From: a virus
Length of the DNA: 64,000 nt
Reading direction: 5' to 3' (one strand)
Virus record (IMG/VR): IMGVR_UViG_3300049846_002100
Coordinates: 24,942 to 88,941 of that record
Shown: in pieces, positions 40,215 to 49,136 of the stretch
How the letters are laid out: each line of letters begins with the position of its first letter
Numbering within the stretch: the stretch's first letter is position 1
Notes under the pieces: generated by a model
Told to the model about the DNA's origin: nothing
What the model saw: only the letters and a program-made list of their open reading frames with translations
Databases searched by the model: none
Program-made: the position numbers and the translations under genes

Positions 40215-43160
40215 TCACACCTTCTGGACGAACTTGAACGAGCCCTCGTTGCGGTTGGGCTCAGACGCGAACCGCGCGCGGATCCCATCATCCACGCCCT
40301 CGTCGTACCCCACCCATTCAAGAACCGCGCGGACCTCGTCCACCATGGTCTTAACGATGCGGGGCTTCTTCTCCAGCGTTTGGCCGAGGATGCCCTCATC
40401 GAGGCAAGGCATTCTCTCGTTGAAAGACTCGATCAGGGCTGCGTTGAGCGCTTGCTCGATCTCGCGCCCGACCATGTTGTTGGCCTTCTCCGCGAGGTCG
40501 GCCAAATTGTAGTCCTCCGGGCTCTGATTGGCTTTACGCAAGTGGATCTTGAGGATGTCGATCCGCTCTTGCGTGGAGGGGAGGTCGAAGAAGAACCGCT
40601 CATCCATACGGTTCACGAACTCGACCGGCAGAGTAGACAACGAGTTGGCAGTCATGACGAGGCAGACCTGCGCCTTCGTCTCCTGGATCCAGGTAGAGAG
40701 GATGCCGACGACGCGAGCAACAGTGCCCGCATCGCTCTGAGAGCTGGAGTGGGTGCCTGCGAAGCTCTTCTCGGCCTCGTCAACCCAGACGATACAGTTG
40801 TGTGTGACTAGACCATTGGCGATGAAGGAATGTGTGTCATCTCCTTCACATGCAAGGTCATACACATCTTGGTTACCCACCGATTCAACGCTGGTAACCT
40901 TGACCCAACGACACTCGGCATCGAGAAGGTGTTGGAGATCCGCCCCTGCATCTCCGAAGATACGAGCGTAATTCTTCAGGTGTCTCTCACTCACCGGCAC
41001 GTGCCCGTTTTCATAGGACCAAGTCACACCGCTTGAAACATCGATGTTCTCCCACATAACACCCGAAGCTTTACGAACGTCGTGCAGAAGACGACCACAT
41101 GCGAAACCCATACCTCGATCGAAGCCGATCTCGGAGGAGGTTACGTGTGTAGCTTTGACGTTCTTCTCAATCAAGAACTCCTTGAGAATCGCTGCCAGTG
41201 CAACGGCACGGGTACCGGTGACTTCCAAATTTGGCATGTCAAACTTTGAAGGTACAACTCCCAAAGACTGGATTAGCTGGCGTGCCAGAAGTTGACGAGC
41301 GTGCCATTGCATCGAATGCTTAACAGAGAGAGAAATCTTATCGGGTTGGATACACCCGTCTGCATCGATCCACCCAGCAACGAACGCCGCCCGTACCTGA
41401 GGTGGGGCGGATAGAATGCTCTCGCGTGCCGACCGTAGAAACTCAGCCGCAAGCTGATTCACGACAACGGTCGTCCAACATGGTTTGAAGTCTGGGTCTT
41501 TGCTCAAACCATGCAGGGGTGGCAGCTCCGTTTGATCATGAAGGTAACGTTTAGGTTCGATACCGAAACTCTCTGAGACAACGCGTTCGAAAGCCCCTAA
41601 CAGTACCGTAGAGGTGTTCGTGAACCCGATTCCATCGTTTGCCCCAATAAAACCATCGCCTTCAAGGGCTCCGAGGACCCAACCCAGATCAGTAGACCAT
41701 CTTACCGGTAATCGTGGTACGACGGCATCACGGAACCCACCGCCCCCACGGCGGAATTCAACTTCCCCGTTCCGGTCGTAAACACGCATCCCCTTCGGAT
41801 GGAACCGAACACAATCCTCGTTGCCTTCGTACTTGGCCGTAGGTACTGCCATCATATCGCCGGGTGACAGCTCATCCGTACGAACCCACTCGGGCATCCC
41901 GCCACGCATCACATAGTGGAGGTGGTTTGCCGTCGCATTCACATAAAAACCGTTGGCAGCTTCTACCCGAAATGCCTCTGCCTTTCGGCGCGTGACGGTA
42001 TGTACCCGTGTGGTCTCAACTCGAAGTGTTCGCTCATTCCAGCATTGGACATGCAGCTCCTCATTGGATCCAGAGACGCTATCTTCCCAGAGAGAAGCAA
42101 TGGGTCTGCATGTGCCGTCTGCGAGAGTGACCAGTGTTTCCCCGGTCACACACGGAGCGAGGGATTCGATGATCCGGAGAGCGCGATACGCGTTGCTCTC
42201 GGATTCGCCGACACGCCCGCCTTGCAGGCGACCAAGCTCCAACTGGACTACGGGAAGACCCCACAGAGACCCAAGGCACTTCGTCGCGAGGCTCTTGCCG
42301 CAGCCCCACACGCCGACGCAGAGGACACCTCGGGGAGGTTTGAGCCCGTAAAGCTTGCCTTCAGGCGTCCAACAGGCACGAGTCTTCTTCGCCCATGTCT
42401 TGAACCTGTGCGTACCGCCCAAGTCACCCATCGTGAACTTGGTCGTGTCCACGTACTGAAGCAGGTCAGTTTTGTGGATCTGACGCCGACGGAACTCCAG
42501 GATGTGGGCTGGATCGATCCGAGGGTTATCGGGGTCTTCTTCGCGAGTGCGAATCACCGATTGAGCGATGGCGCTGTGAATCTCGAACCGCGTGAGACCC
42601 CTGAAGAGATCGGAGATCCCGGGAGGCACGGGCATGGTCATCTTGCTTGCGGCCACGCGGATGATCTCTTCGATCTCCTTCTCGCCCGGGCCGGGATCGT
42701 GGACGACGCTGATGTACCGCTGAAGGTTGTGGGGGATGAATTTTTGGGACCCCACGAAGATCAACATCTTGATCGTGTGCACGTTGTTGTGCACCTGGTG
42801 AATGAAGTTGAGCACACGACGCTGCACGTGCTCATCCCGCAACCACCGCTCGGGGTCAGTGATGATGTAGAAGTTGACCTCCTCCTTTGGATCGGCCTTG
42901 TAGGCTTCAATCAGGAGATCGTGGATGTCCTTCCCGCTGTCCTTGTGTTGTTGCGACTTCCAATCGCCAATGTGTTCGGAGAGCGGTCGGATGCCGAACG
43001 CCGCGTTGAACACCCAGATGTTCTTCGCGCTCTTCTTCAGGCTGCTCGCGAGAGAGATGAGCGCTTGGTCTTCTTCGTCGGTGACGTAGTAGATGACGCG
43101 GGTGAGGGACCGGATGAGAAATAGGAGGTCGGACTTCTCGGATGCCTTGTCGGATGCCAT
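40215..43160 (-). CDS. Ycf46-like AAA+ ATPase interrupted by an intein
   Basis: 981 aa including a 452-aa intein; 529 aa after splicing. Start taken at ATG 43160, where a GGTGTAGA motif lies 9 nt upstream (the open frame reaches 43190). N-terminal non-ATPase domain (LLFLIRSLTRVIYYVTDEED, KMLIFVGSQKFIPHNLQRYI), then Walker A GVWGCGKS at 283-290, Walker B IVWVDEAEK directly after the intein, sensor-1 region VCLVMTANSL, Arg finger region NRMDERFFFDL and sensor 2. The order matches the Ycf46/Vps4-like AAA family. Encoded with DUF1257 and DUF2997 proteins, as in bacteria that keep this gene set. Function in phages unknown. Confidence 0.85.
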   Translation of the reverse strand: MASDKASEKSDLLFLIRSLTRVIYYVTDEEDQALISLASSLKKSAKNIWVFNAAFGIRPLSEHIGDWKSQQHKDSGKDIHDLLIEAYKADPKEEVNFYIITDPERWLRDEHVQRRVLNFIHQVHNNVHTIKMLIFVGSQKFIPHNLQRYISVVHDPGPGEKEIEEIIRVAASKMTMPVPPGISDLFRGLTRFEIHSAIAQSVIRTREEDPDNPRIDPAHILEFRRRQIHKTDLLQYVDTTKFTMGDLGGTHRFKTWAKKTRACWTPEGKLYGLKPPRGVLCVGVWGCGKSLATKCLGSLWGLPVVQLELGRLQGGRVGESESNAYRALRIIESLAPCVTGETLVTLADGTCRPIASLWEDSVSGSNEELHVQCWNERTLRVETTRVHTVTRRKAEAFRVEAANGFYVNATANHLHYVMRGGMPEWVRTDELSPGDMMAVPTAKYEGNEDCVRFHPKGMRVYDRNGEVEFRRGGGGFRDAVVPRLPVRWSTDLGWVLGALEGDGFIGANDGIGFTNTSTVLLGAFERVVSESFGIEPKRYLHDQTELPPLHGLSKDPDFKPCWTTVVVNQLAAEFLRSARESILSAPPQVRAAFVAGWIDADGCIQPDKISLSVKHSMQWHARQLLARQLIQSLGVVPSKFDMPNLEVTGTRAVALAAILKEFLIEKNVKATHVTSSEIGFDRGMGFACGRLLHDVRKASGVMWENIDVSSGVTWSYENGHVPVSERHLKNYARIFGDAGADLQHLLDAECRWVKVTSVESVGNQDVYDLACEGDDTHSFIANGLVTHNCIVWVDEAEKSFAGTHSSSQSDAGTVARVVGILSTWIQETKAQVCLVMTANSLSTLPVEFVNRMDERFFFDLPSTQERIDILKIHLRKANQSPEDYNLADLAEKANNMVGREIEQALNAALIESFNERMPCLDEGILGQTLEKKPRIVKTMVDEVRAVLEWVGYDEGVDDGIRARFASEPNRNEGSFKFVQKV
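40797..42152 (-). other. intein in the Ycf46-like AAA+ ATPase
   Basis: 452 aa, residues 337-788 of the precursor. Splice junctions are Pro-|Cys (CVTGETLVTLADGT) and VTHN|Cys (extein CIVWVDEAEK). Block A and B residues (VNATANHLHYV with His) and the C-terminal HN are present. LAGLIDADG-type homing endonuclease motifs: LGALEGDGFIG and VAGWIDADGCI. It interrupts the Walker B strand of the host protein. Confidence 0.9.
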
Positions 43161-43169
43161 CGAGAGGGC

Positions 43170-43177
43170 TCTACACC
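43170..43177 (-). promoter_or_regulatory. GGTGTAGA start-proximal motif, AAA+ gene
   Basis: Exact GGTGTAGA on the minus strand, 9 nt before ATG 43160, preceded by GCCC. Determines the start codon choice. Confidence 0.55.
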
Positions 43178-43213
43178 GGGCACTACGCACTCAACGCAAT
43201 GCCGGGGAAAGAG

Positions 43214-43537
43214 TCACCCGATCTGGTAGAGAAGCTCGACTTCTCCGTTCTGATTCACCTTGCGCGATTCGATCCGGCCACCCTGCTTCCGGATCTCGTT
43301 GCTCAGAAGCGCCTCAGCGTAGTGCATCTTGAGCTGGTTCACCTTGCCACCGGCATGGTAGTCGGTGTCCCCGTCGAAAGTCCCCGTCTTCGTGTTCAGA
43401 GTGCCCCGCGTGAGCGGGCCCGTCATGAACGTGAGGACCGCGTCCTTCTCGGTGAACTTCCAACCCGCGGCTTCGCAAGCCTGCTTTGCGACGGCGAGAT
43501 CGGTGATTTCGGTTTCAGTGGTGATTCGATGAGACAT
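43214..43537 (-). CDS. DUF1257 (Ycf35-like) protein
   Basis: 107 aa from ATG 43537 (MSHRITTETEITDLAVAKQA). The pattern MSH.TT..TEI.D...A..AC...GW, followed by a beta-rich middle (TLNTKTGTFDGDTDYHAGGK) and a late helix YAEALLSNEIRKQGGRIESR, matches DUF1257/Ycf35 proteins. In many bacteria the gene lies beside DUF2997 and a Ycf46-like AAA+ ATPase, as it does here. The function of this trio is not known in detail. Confidence 0.72.
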   Translation of the reverse strand: MSHRITTETEITDLAVAKQACEAAGWKFTEKDAVLTFMTGPLTRGTLNTKTGTFDGDTDYHAGGKVNQLKMHYAEALLSNEIRKQGGRIESRKVNQNGEVELLYQIG

Positions 43538-43568
43538 GAGTTGCTCCGTGATGGCGAGGAGTGGAAGG

Positions 43569-43739
43569 TCACTTGTCGACGGTACGGGTGTTCTCACACT
43601 CAGGGCCGATCTCATCGTCCGAGAGCTGCTTGCCCAGGCGTCGCGTCACTTGGTAGACCTTGCTGCACAGGTGCTCCTGGCGGTCCACGACTTGGTTGAC
43701 CACGGTGCCGTCTTTCTTGATCGTCGCTTTGATCTTCAT
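43569..43739 (-). CDS. DUF2997-type small protein
   Basis: 56 aa (MKIKATIKKDGTVVNQVVDR then EHLCSKVYQVTRRLG). AAGGAGT lies upstream of the ATG. A first beta hairpin, a Cys-containing helix and a late Cys in EIGPECENTRTV fit the DUF2997 pattern of short proteins coded before DUF1257. It is the first gene of the AAA+ operon and has a GGTGTATA motif 23 nt upstream. Confidence 0.65.
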   Translation of the reverse strand: MKIKATIKKDGTVVNQVVDRQEHLCSKVYQVTRRLGKQLSDDEIGPECENTRTVDK

Positions 43740-43762
43740 ACGGGACTCCTTCGAGTGCTCCC

Positions 43763-43770
43763 TATACACC
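43763..43770 (-). promoter_or_regulatory. GGTGTATA motif, DUF2997 operon
   Basis: GGTGTATAG on the minus strand, 23 nt before ATG 43739, with the ribosome site AAGGAGT between them. A partner GGTATAAG in the opposite direction sits 2 nt away (43773-43780), making an imperfect palindrome. Confidence 0.5.
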
Positions 43771-43797
43771 AAGGTATAAGCCCACCCTTGACTACCC

Positions 43798-44544
43798 TCA
43801 CTTGCCGAGCTTGATTCGAGCACCCCTCTGAACGACCTTGCCACCGCCCTCAGTGGTCTGACCTTCGGGGGTCGCACGAGGAGGCGATGCCGACCAAGGG
43901 TCAGCTTTTGGCGGCGGTGCCGCTGTCGCGCCCCCCAACATTCGACCCGATTGGGAAGGGGAATTGAGTACGTTCAGCCTGGTAGGCGACGCCTTGACCG
44001 TGGACGGCGCAGGCGGTGTTCCCGGACCCGTGGGAGCCACCGGGAGAGGCTTCGGAGGGCTCGGCGGGGTGTCAACAGCCGTAGAGGTTGCAACCGTTTC
44101 TGCGGGCACGGGGAAGCCGGGGGGCACCATGGCCGCTTGAGGTAAAGGTGCTGCACCCCCACCCTCGGATCCCCCATCGTCCGAAGGTACAGGCGGACGC
44201 ATTGGAACGAAGGCGCTAGCGGACACGGCTAACGGGGCCGGTTCGGGCTCTGTGAGCGCCCTCGGGTCTACCCAACCGCTCGATATCGACGGTACCGGAC
44301 CTGTCTCGATGGTCATGAACCCCTGGCGCGAAAGAGTCGGGTACCGCGGGTCGTTGATCGACATCCGCGGTACCTGCGTGAACATTCGCTCCAGCCAGTT
44401 TGTCACTCGGTCATCGAAAGTGGACGCACCGTACAGGGCTCGCGTGCACTCACGGCTGTGGCAGCGCTTACAACACGACTCCGTGAAGATGTGCTCGGGG
44501 GCACCGTCGACATTGCATTCAGCGTATTGATCGCGCTTTTGCAT
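43798..44544 (-). CDS. unknown protein with N-terminal Cys cluster and Pro-rich tail
   Basis: 248 aa. Residues 9-33 contain CNVDGAPEHIFTESCCKRCH with three cysteines and a His, followed by RECTRALYGASTFDDRVTNW; a possible zinc knuckle. The remainder is disordered Pro/Ala/Gly sequence (PSPPKPLPVAPTGPGTPPAP). Lies between PolA and the DUF2997 operon on the same strand. Function unknown; an adaptor or nucleic-acid-binding protein is conceivable. Confidence 0.58.
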   Translation of the reverse strand: MQKRDQYAECNVDGAPEHIFTESCCKRCHSRECTRALYGASTFDDRVTNWLERMFTQVPRMSINDPRYPTLSRQGFMTIETGPVPSISSGWVDPRALTEPEPAPLAVSASAFVPMRPPVPSDDGGSEGGGAAPLPQAAMVPPGFPVPAETVATSTAVDTPPSPPKPLPVAPTGPGTPPAPSTVKASPTRLNVLNSPSQSGRMLGGATAAPPPKADPWSASPPRATPEGQTTEGGGKVVQRGARIKLGK

Positions 44545-44571
44545 GTCTCGATTTTAGCCTCTGAAAGACCC

Positions 44572-47500
44572 TCAGTCGATGAAGTAGCTGCCGTCCCCAA
44601 GCGTGTGTTCGAGGATGTACTCCTTGAACTTCTCCGGATTAATCCGAATGCCCATAGCCGGGTCAACGAGGATACTGCCGCTCGGGTCGACAAGACGAAG
44701 GACCGTGCCCCGATCAACGTCCCGAGCCTTCATACAGAGCACACTGATGATGTGCACGGTGTGTTTGCTCAGCTTGTTGATCGCGAACGTCGTGACCTTC
44801 CCGGCAGCGGGAGGGGAAGACGGGCGTGGGGCAGGGGTGTCGCTAATCTGAGGAGTGACGGGCGCCCGTGCCGTCTTTGAAGCTGCCGCCGCGGGCGTTG
44901 CTGCCTCAACCGGCACCGCTGCCGGAGCTTGGGACGAGGTGGTCGTGGGGGTAGGAACCGCCTCGTGCCCGTGCCTCTCCCAACCTGGCTTCACGTGACC
45001 CTCAAGCCACGGCGGAACCCGGTGATAGACCTTGTCGCCGACGCGGATCTCGTGGGGCTCCAGCTTCTCCCCCTCCTTGGGGGGCTGCTTCTTGCCCTCG
45101 GTCATCATGTCCCAGTTGTAGACGCCACCCCACGAGAGCCCTAGGAGAGGCTCCACGATGAGAGGCACCTGCCACCGAGGAGAAAAAGGGGGCCCCGGGA
45201 ACTTCCACGGCGAGGACATGATCTGGCAGATCAGCGGGAGAGCCTCCTCGATCCGGTCATTACGGATCTCGAACACGATTTCGTCGTGCACCGTGAGGAG
45301 CATGCGGACCGAATCATCACCGCCGTTCTTCAGCCACCCGCGCTTGTGCCACTCCTTGTGGCAGAGCACGAGCGCGATCTTCATGATGTCCGCGCCACTG
45401 TTTTTTGTGATCACGCCGTCCGCTTCGAAACGGTGGAGAGGATCCTGCACAGATAGTGTATACGTGACCTCTTCTTGGTCTTTCTCTACTTTGCCCATGA
45501 GCTTCTTGTGCCCATAGATGGGGCTCGGCAAAGTTACGCCGAGGATCGCACACAGGCGCTTGAGCGTGTAAACTGTGACTTTTCCGCCGGTCCTTAACCG
45601 CAAGTAGAGGTTGTAGCTGGACTCGTCCGGGAAGTCCGACCGCCGCCATTGTCCCGCCGCCAACAACTCGTTGACGAGAAATTGCGGAGCAAACATGTCG
45701 AGAAACTTCGGATGCCTTAGATCGGTGCGGCCCTCTACGTGGTGCTCGAACATACGACGATGAATGTCCAAACGGTAGCTTGTGCTGTCCTTTCCGGTCA
45801 CCTCGTCGTGGTACTGGTAGGGACCGCGAATGCAGGACTCCACACCCACCGAACGAAACAACAGCTTCAGGTCTTCAAGGAGAGGACGCTGGCATAGGTG
45901 GATGTTGTATGGGTTACCCTTCGCCGAGACCAACGGGGGCTTGTGGCCATCGGAGTCCATGACCCCACGGAGGAAACTCTTCCGGTTCACAAGTCTCTCG
46001 GAGAGGATGCGTCCCTTCAGACGCTTTGTGTGAGCCGTCGCCCTATCGAATCCTATCTCGGAGAGCCACCGGATTAAGTTCACACTCCATATGTCAAGGA
46101 CGACTCGCTGCGCCTCTTGGCCGCGAGGCGTGTGCTTCACAATCTGCCAACTGGGATTCAACCCAGCCTGAGTCCAGAACCGCGCGCACGCGTCAACGTC
46201 GGCTTGTTCGTGGACACCGAATATAAAACGGATACCCCCACGCGGGTCTATGCACCCGTCACCTACGTACCTCCCCATCCAGTACCAGAACTCCTCCTCC
46301 AATTGAGGACCGAACTGGAAGTAGTTGCTCGCATGCTTGTGATCATAAAAGGCTGGCAGCGGTTTCGTTTCGAATTCCAACGGCTCACACAAAGCTGTCG
46401 CGACCTGCATTCCGGGCTCTAGCTGGTCAAAGTCAACCCACTGCTGACCCTCATCCGTGACGATCATCAACTTGTGTCTTGTATCGCAAGCGATCGAGGT
46501 TCCATCAGACAACGTAACTTCACCGAGGCGGCACTGACCCATCGGGTGAGCAGTAGCCACTGCCCACTTGGATCCCGTCCAAGCCAGAAATGCCTTGTTC
46601 GAAGTAGCCAGATCCCCGATCGATAACCACCCATCCCCAGTTAGAACTTTACTTGCATATTGTAGGCACCCTTGGATTGGATAATTAGTGGAGTGCCGCT
46701 CACACGCCGCTTGGACGCCCTTTTCGGGATGGTCAATATCAGGGATGGCGATCCACCTACCAAAAGCGGTCCACACACCCTTGTGCTTGCGGACGGTCGC
46801 GTGCTGACCCTTGATCCACTTGGCGAAGGTCGGAACGGCCTTGTCGAACGCCTGCTTGCGGCGAGACGCTTCAACCTTGTCGCAACCCGTAGCGCGCATG
46901 ATCGCAGCCGGGCCGCCACCGTAGATGAGCGCGAAGTTGGCAATCTTGCCCATCTTGCGCTGCTCTTTCGTCGGCTTCTCGACGTTGAAGAATGCGCGCG
47001 CGGTGATGCTGTGGAGGTCCCCGTCGCCTTCGAGGAACTCCTTGACCCAGACCATCTCGCCAGAAACGTTCGCAGCGATTCGAAGCTCCTGCCCGGCGTA
47101 GTCACTCTTGACCAGAGTGTAGCCCTCGCGAGCGATGAACCCCTCGCGAAGAGCTGAGGTCGACGGGATACCGTGGATAGGCACCGCGGAGAAGCCTTGA
47201 TCTGCTTCGCCTTGAGGTGCCGAGAAGCGGCCGGTCGCAGCCCCGGTCTCTTTGAAGCCGAAACGCAGCTCTGAATTCTTGTCCGGGTTCGCGACGAGCT
47301 TCTCCAGGTAGGTCCCGATGACCTTGTCTTGCTCACGCCACTCGATGATCCATTTGAGGATGGCCGGCGCGTGCTCCTCTCCGATCTCCTGCACGAGCTG
47401 CTCGATCGAGGAGGCGTCTGTCTTGTACTGGCCTGACGCCTCGTTCTTCTCGGGCTTCGGCTTGATATCCAACCCGCGCTCGCCAAAGAGGAATTCGGAG

Positions 47501-48711
47501 AGGACTGTCGTCTGCCCGGGCTCGAATCCGTGGAAGCCTTTGCTCTCGGCCAGCTCGACGATCTGGGCGCGAATCTCTTCGCGCTTACGGAGGTGTACTT
47601 CGAGAAGCTGTCGGAACTTATCCCGATCGACGCGGACGCGGTTGCGCTCCATGACACGCACGGCCTGGACGCATTGCTTCTCCAGGCGATAGATGAAGCC
47701 TAGGTCCCGAGCGCGGCTTGGGTCCTTTACACGACCGACGACTTCGGGGTGATCACAAAGTAGCCGGGTGCATACTGCATCGGAGCAGGCGTACTTCACT
47801 ACGCCAGGTTCGTCGGGAGCTAGTGCGTCGAACTGAATCTTGCGCCCGTTCGGGAACAGCTCCTTGAGCTTGATCATCTCGTACGGGTTGCCGTCCGGAT
47901 CACGAAGCAGCTCGGGGGCCTTGTACTTGAGGCCAAGACCCTTGTCCTCCGACTTGAGAACGAAGCAGGCAAGCAAGCCGTCCTCGAACGAATCCGGATG
48001 CCACCAATCGATCCCCGTCACTGGGTAAAGAAACTCTTGGTCGAATTTCGCATTCCAGAAATCGATGATGACGCGGGGCTTTTGTTTGAACTCTCTGAAC
48101 GAGAGTATGTCGCTCTGTCCGTCGGCGGCGACAGGCTGCGAGGCCCAGCACAGACGCGAGATGGCAGCTTCCGCCTCGGCCACAGGGAGGTTGAGATCGG
48201 GTCCGCCATCGTTCGGGCGGTGGCGGACCGGCGCGTAGTAGCCGAACTTGGCGTTGCCGGGGGAGATACAGAAACCAACGATCTGGTGAACGGTTCGGAG
48301 CTTGCCGTTCTCATCACGCTCCGACCGGCTATCCAGACCCTGAGTCTCAAGGTCGAGAGAGCACCTGCCTGCCGCGATGCACTCGTCGATGAGTTTCTCA
48401 AGCTCATCGATGGAAGACACGAGCTTGAACGTGTGGTGCTTCATCCACGGCTTGGTGATGTCGGGCACCTCACGCTGCACCTGAATCCCGGTGCTGGCCA
48501 TGAACGTGTTCGGGTCGTCGCCACCATCGGGCGGCGGCGCCATGGTCGTCGAAGCCGCAACTTGCGGGACCGCTTGAAGGTCCGGAAGGTCGTCGGTCTC
48601 CGCCGGGGGCAGAGAAGGCGTTGCCGGGGCGGGTGCTCCCTCCGGCTTCTGCGCGGCTTCGGTTGCGTCGAGAAGGGCATCGAAGTCGAAGTCGTCGTTC
48701 GTGTCGCTCAC
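44572..48711 (-). CDS. DNA polymerase I-type (family A) with intein
   Basis: 1379 aa with a 423-aa intein. Start set at GTG 48711 (GGGAGG upstream), overlapping the previous stop; the open frame reaches 48819. Ala/Pro-rich N-terminal 100 residues; 3'-5' exonuclease with SLDLETQGLD and FWNAKFDQEF and YACSDAVCT; polymerase motif A SDYAGQELRIAANVSGE, motif B KMGKIANFALIYGGG, and motif C TVHDEIVFEI. Replicative enzyme of the phage. About 150 residues follow motif C: a linker of Pro/Ala and a small domain (INKLSKHTVHIISVLCMKAR) not found in PolA. A GGTGTATA motif lies 24 nt before the start. Confidence 0.92.
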   Translation of the reverse strand: MSDTNDDFDFDALLDATEAAQKPEGAPAPATPSLPPAETDDLPDLQAVPQVAASTTMAPPPDGGDDPNTFMASTGIQVQREVPDITKPWMKHHTFKLVSSIDELEKLIDECIAAGRCSLDLETQGLDSRSERDENGKLRTVHQIVGFCISPGNAKFGYYAPVRHRPNDGGPDLNLPVAEAEAAISRLCWASQPVAADGQSDILSFREFKQKPRVIIDFWNAKFDQEFLYPVTGIDWWHPDSFEDGLLACFVLKSEDKGLGLKYKAPELLRDPDGNPYEMIKLKELFPNGRKIQFDALAPDEPGVVKYACSDAVCTRLLCDHPEVVGRVKDPSRARDLGFIYRLEKQCVQAVRVMERNRVRVDRDKFRQLLEVHLRKREEIRAQIVELAESKGFHGFEPGQTTVLSEFLFGERGLDIKPKPEKNEASGQYKTDASSIEQLVQEIGEEHAPAILKWIIEWREQDKVIGTYLEKLVANPDKNSELRFGFKETGAATGRFSAPQGEADQGFSAVPIHGIPSTSALREGFIAREGYTLVKSDYAGQELRIAANVSGEMVWVKEFLEGDGDLHSITARAFFNVEKPTKEQRKMGKIANFALIYGGGPAAIMRATGCDKVEASRRKQAFDKAVPTFAKWIKGQHATVRKHKGVWTAFGRWIAIPDIDHPEKGVQAACERHSTNYPIQGCLQYASKVLTGDGWLSIGDLATSNKAFLAWTGSKWAVATAHPMGQCRLGEVTLSDGTSIACDTRHKLMIVTDEGQQWVDFDQLEPGMQVATALCEPLEFETKPLPAFYDHKHASNYFQFGPQLEEEFWYWMGRYVGDGCIDPRGGIRFIFGVHEQADVDACARFWTQAGLNPSWQIVKHTPRGQEAQRVVLDIWSVNLIRWLSEIGFDRATAHTKRLKGRILSERLVNRKSFLRGVMDSDGHKPPLVSAKGNPYNIHLCQRPLLEDLKLLFRSVGVESCIRGPYQYHDEVTGKDSTSYRLDIHRRMFEHHVEGRTDLRHPKFLDMFAPQFLVNELLAAGQWRRSDFPDESSYNLYLRLRTGGKVTVYTLKRLCAILGVTLPSPIYGHKKLMGKVEKDQEEVTYTLSVQDPLHRFEADGVITKNSGADIMKIALVLCHKEWHKRGWLKNGGDDSVRMLLTVHDEIVFEIRNDRIEEALPLICQIMSSPWKFPGPPFSPRWQVPLIVEPLLGLSWGGVYNWDMMTEGKKQPPKEGEKLEPHEIRVGDKVYHRVPPWLEGHVKPGWERHGHEAVPTPTTTSSQAPAAVPVEAATPAAAASKTARAPVTPQISDTPAPRPSSPPAAGKVTTFAINKLSKHTVHIISVLCMKARDVDRGTVLRLVDPSGSILVDPAMGIRINPEKFKEYILEHTLGDGSYFID
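45400..46668 (-). other. intein in PolA (motif C region)
   Basis: 423 aa, residues 682-1104. Inserted in NYPIQG|SGADIMKIA, the conserved PIQG(T/S)AAD motif. First residue Cys (CLQYASKVLTGDGW). The C-terminal junction is GVITKN|Ser: the usual penultimate His is Lys. LAGLIDADG-type motifs MGRYVGDGCID and RGVMDSDGHK are present. Splicing without the penultimate His occurs in some inteins but is often slower. Confidence 0.88.
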
Positions 48712-49136
48712 GGATCCTCCCGTACGAGGCAGACGTATACACCTTCGCGCCAAAGAGCGATGGCTTCTGAAACTAACCTGCGAGCTTCGCCTTCCAGCCC
48801 GTCCGGCTCGTAGCACCACGGCATCTTCTTCGCCGTCGGCTTGCAGGCAACCTTGTCAAACGAAGGGCAGTCCTTCCTAATCGCGCAGTCGCGAGAGATA
48901 ACAGGCAACTTCCTCAGGCAGCCCTCGGGTGGAGGGCCCAGCGCATCGACCAAGGGTTTGGTCCAGCCGTGTAGCGCGTGGTCCATCATGGTCTTGGACA
49001 CGCGAGTAGCGGCCTCAAGCGCCGGGACATCCTGCGCGGGCCGCCACGTTGCCTCCCACGTGCCCCCGACATCGTAGATCAGGAATAACTCGATTCGACC
49101 TAGCTCGGCCGTATCCAGCTTCAAACGTCTGGGCAT
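48708..49136 (-). CDS. unknown protein, 142 aa
   Basis: ATG 49136 (MPRRLKLDTAELGRIELF); the frame is open upstream but that part overlaps the primase gene. Contains CLRKLPVISRDCAIRKDCPS followed by VACKPTAKKMPWCYEPDGLE, a cysteine series that may bind zinc or an iron-sulfur cluster. Last codons overlap the PolA start (GTGA). A replication accessory role is suggested by its place between primase-type protein and polymerase. Confidence 0.6.
   Translation of the reverse strand: MPRRLKLDTAELGRIELFLIYDVGGTWEATWRPAQDVPALEAATRVSKTMMDHALHGWTKPLVDALGPPPEGCLRKLPVISRDCAIRKDCPSFDKVACKPTAKKMPWCYEPDGLEGEARRLVSEAIALWREGVYVCLVREDP
48736..48743 (-). promoter_or_regulatory. GGTGTATA motif before PolA
   Basis: GGTGTATACG on the minus strand, 24 nt before GTG 48711, with GGGAGG in between; lies inside the last codons of the preceding gene. 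Confidence 0.45.

Noticed and set aside
41916-43124. 402-aa plus-strand open frame opposite the AAA+ gene
   Set aside because: Antisense to a well-supported gene with full AAA+ motifs; no start signal or family.
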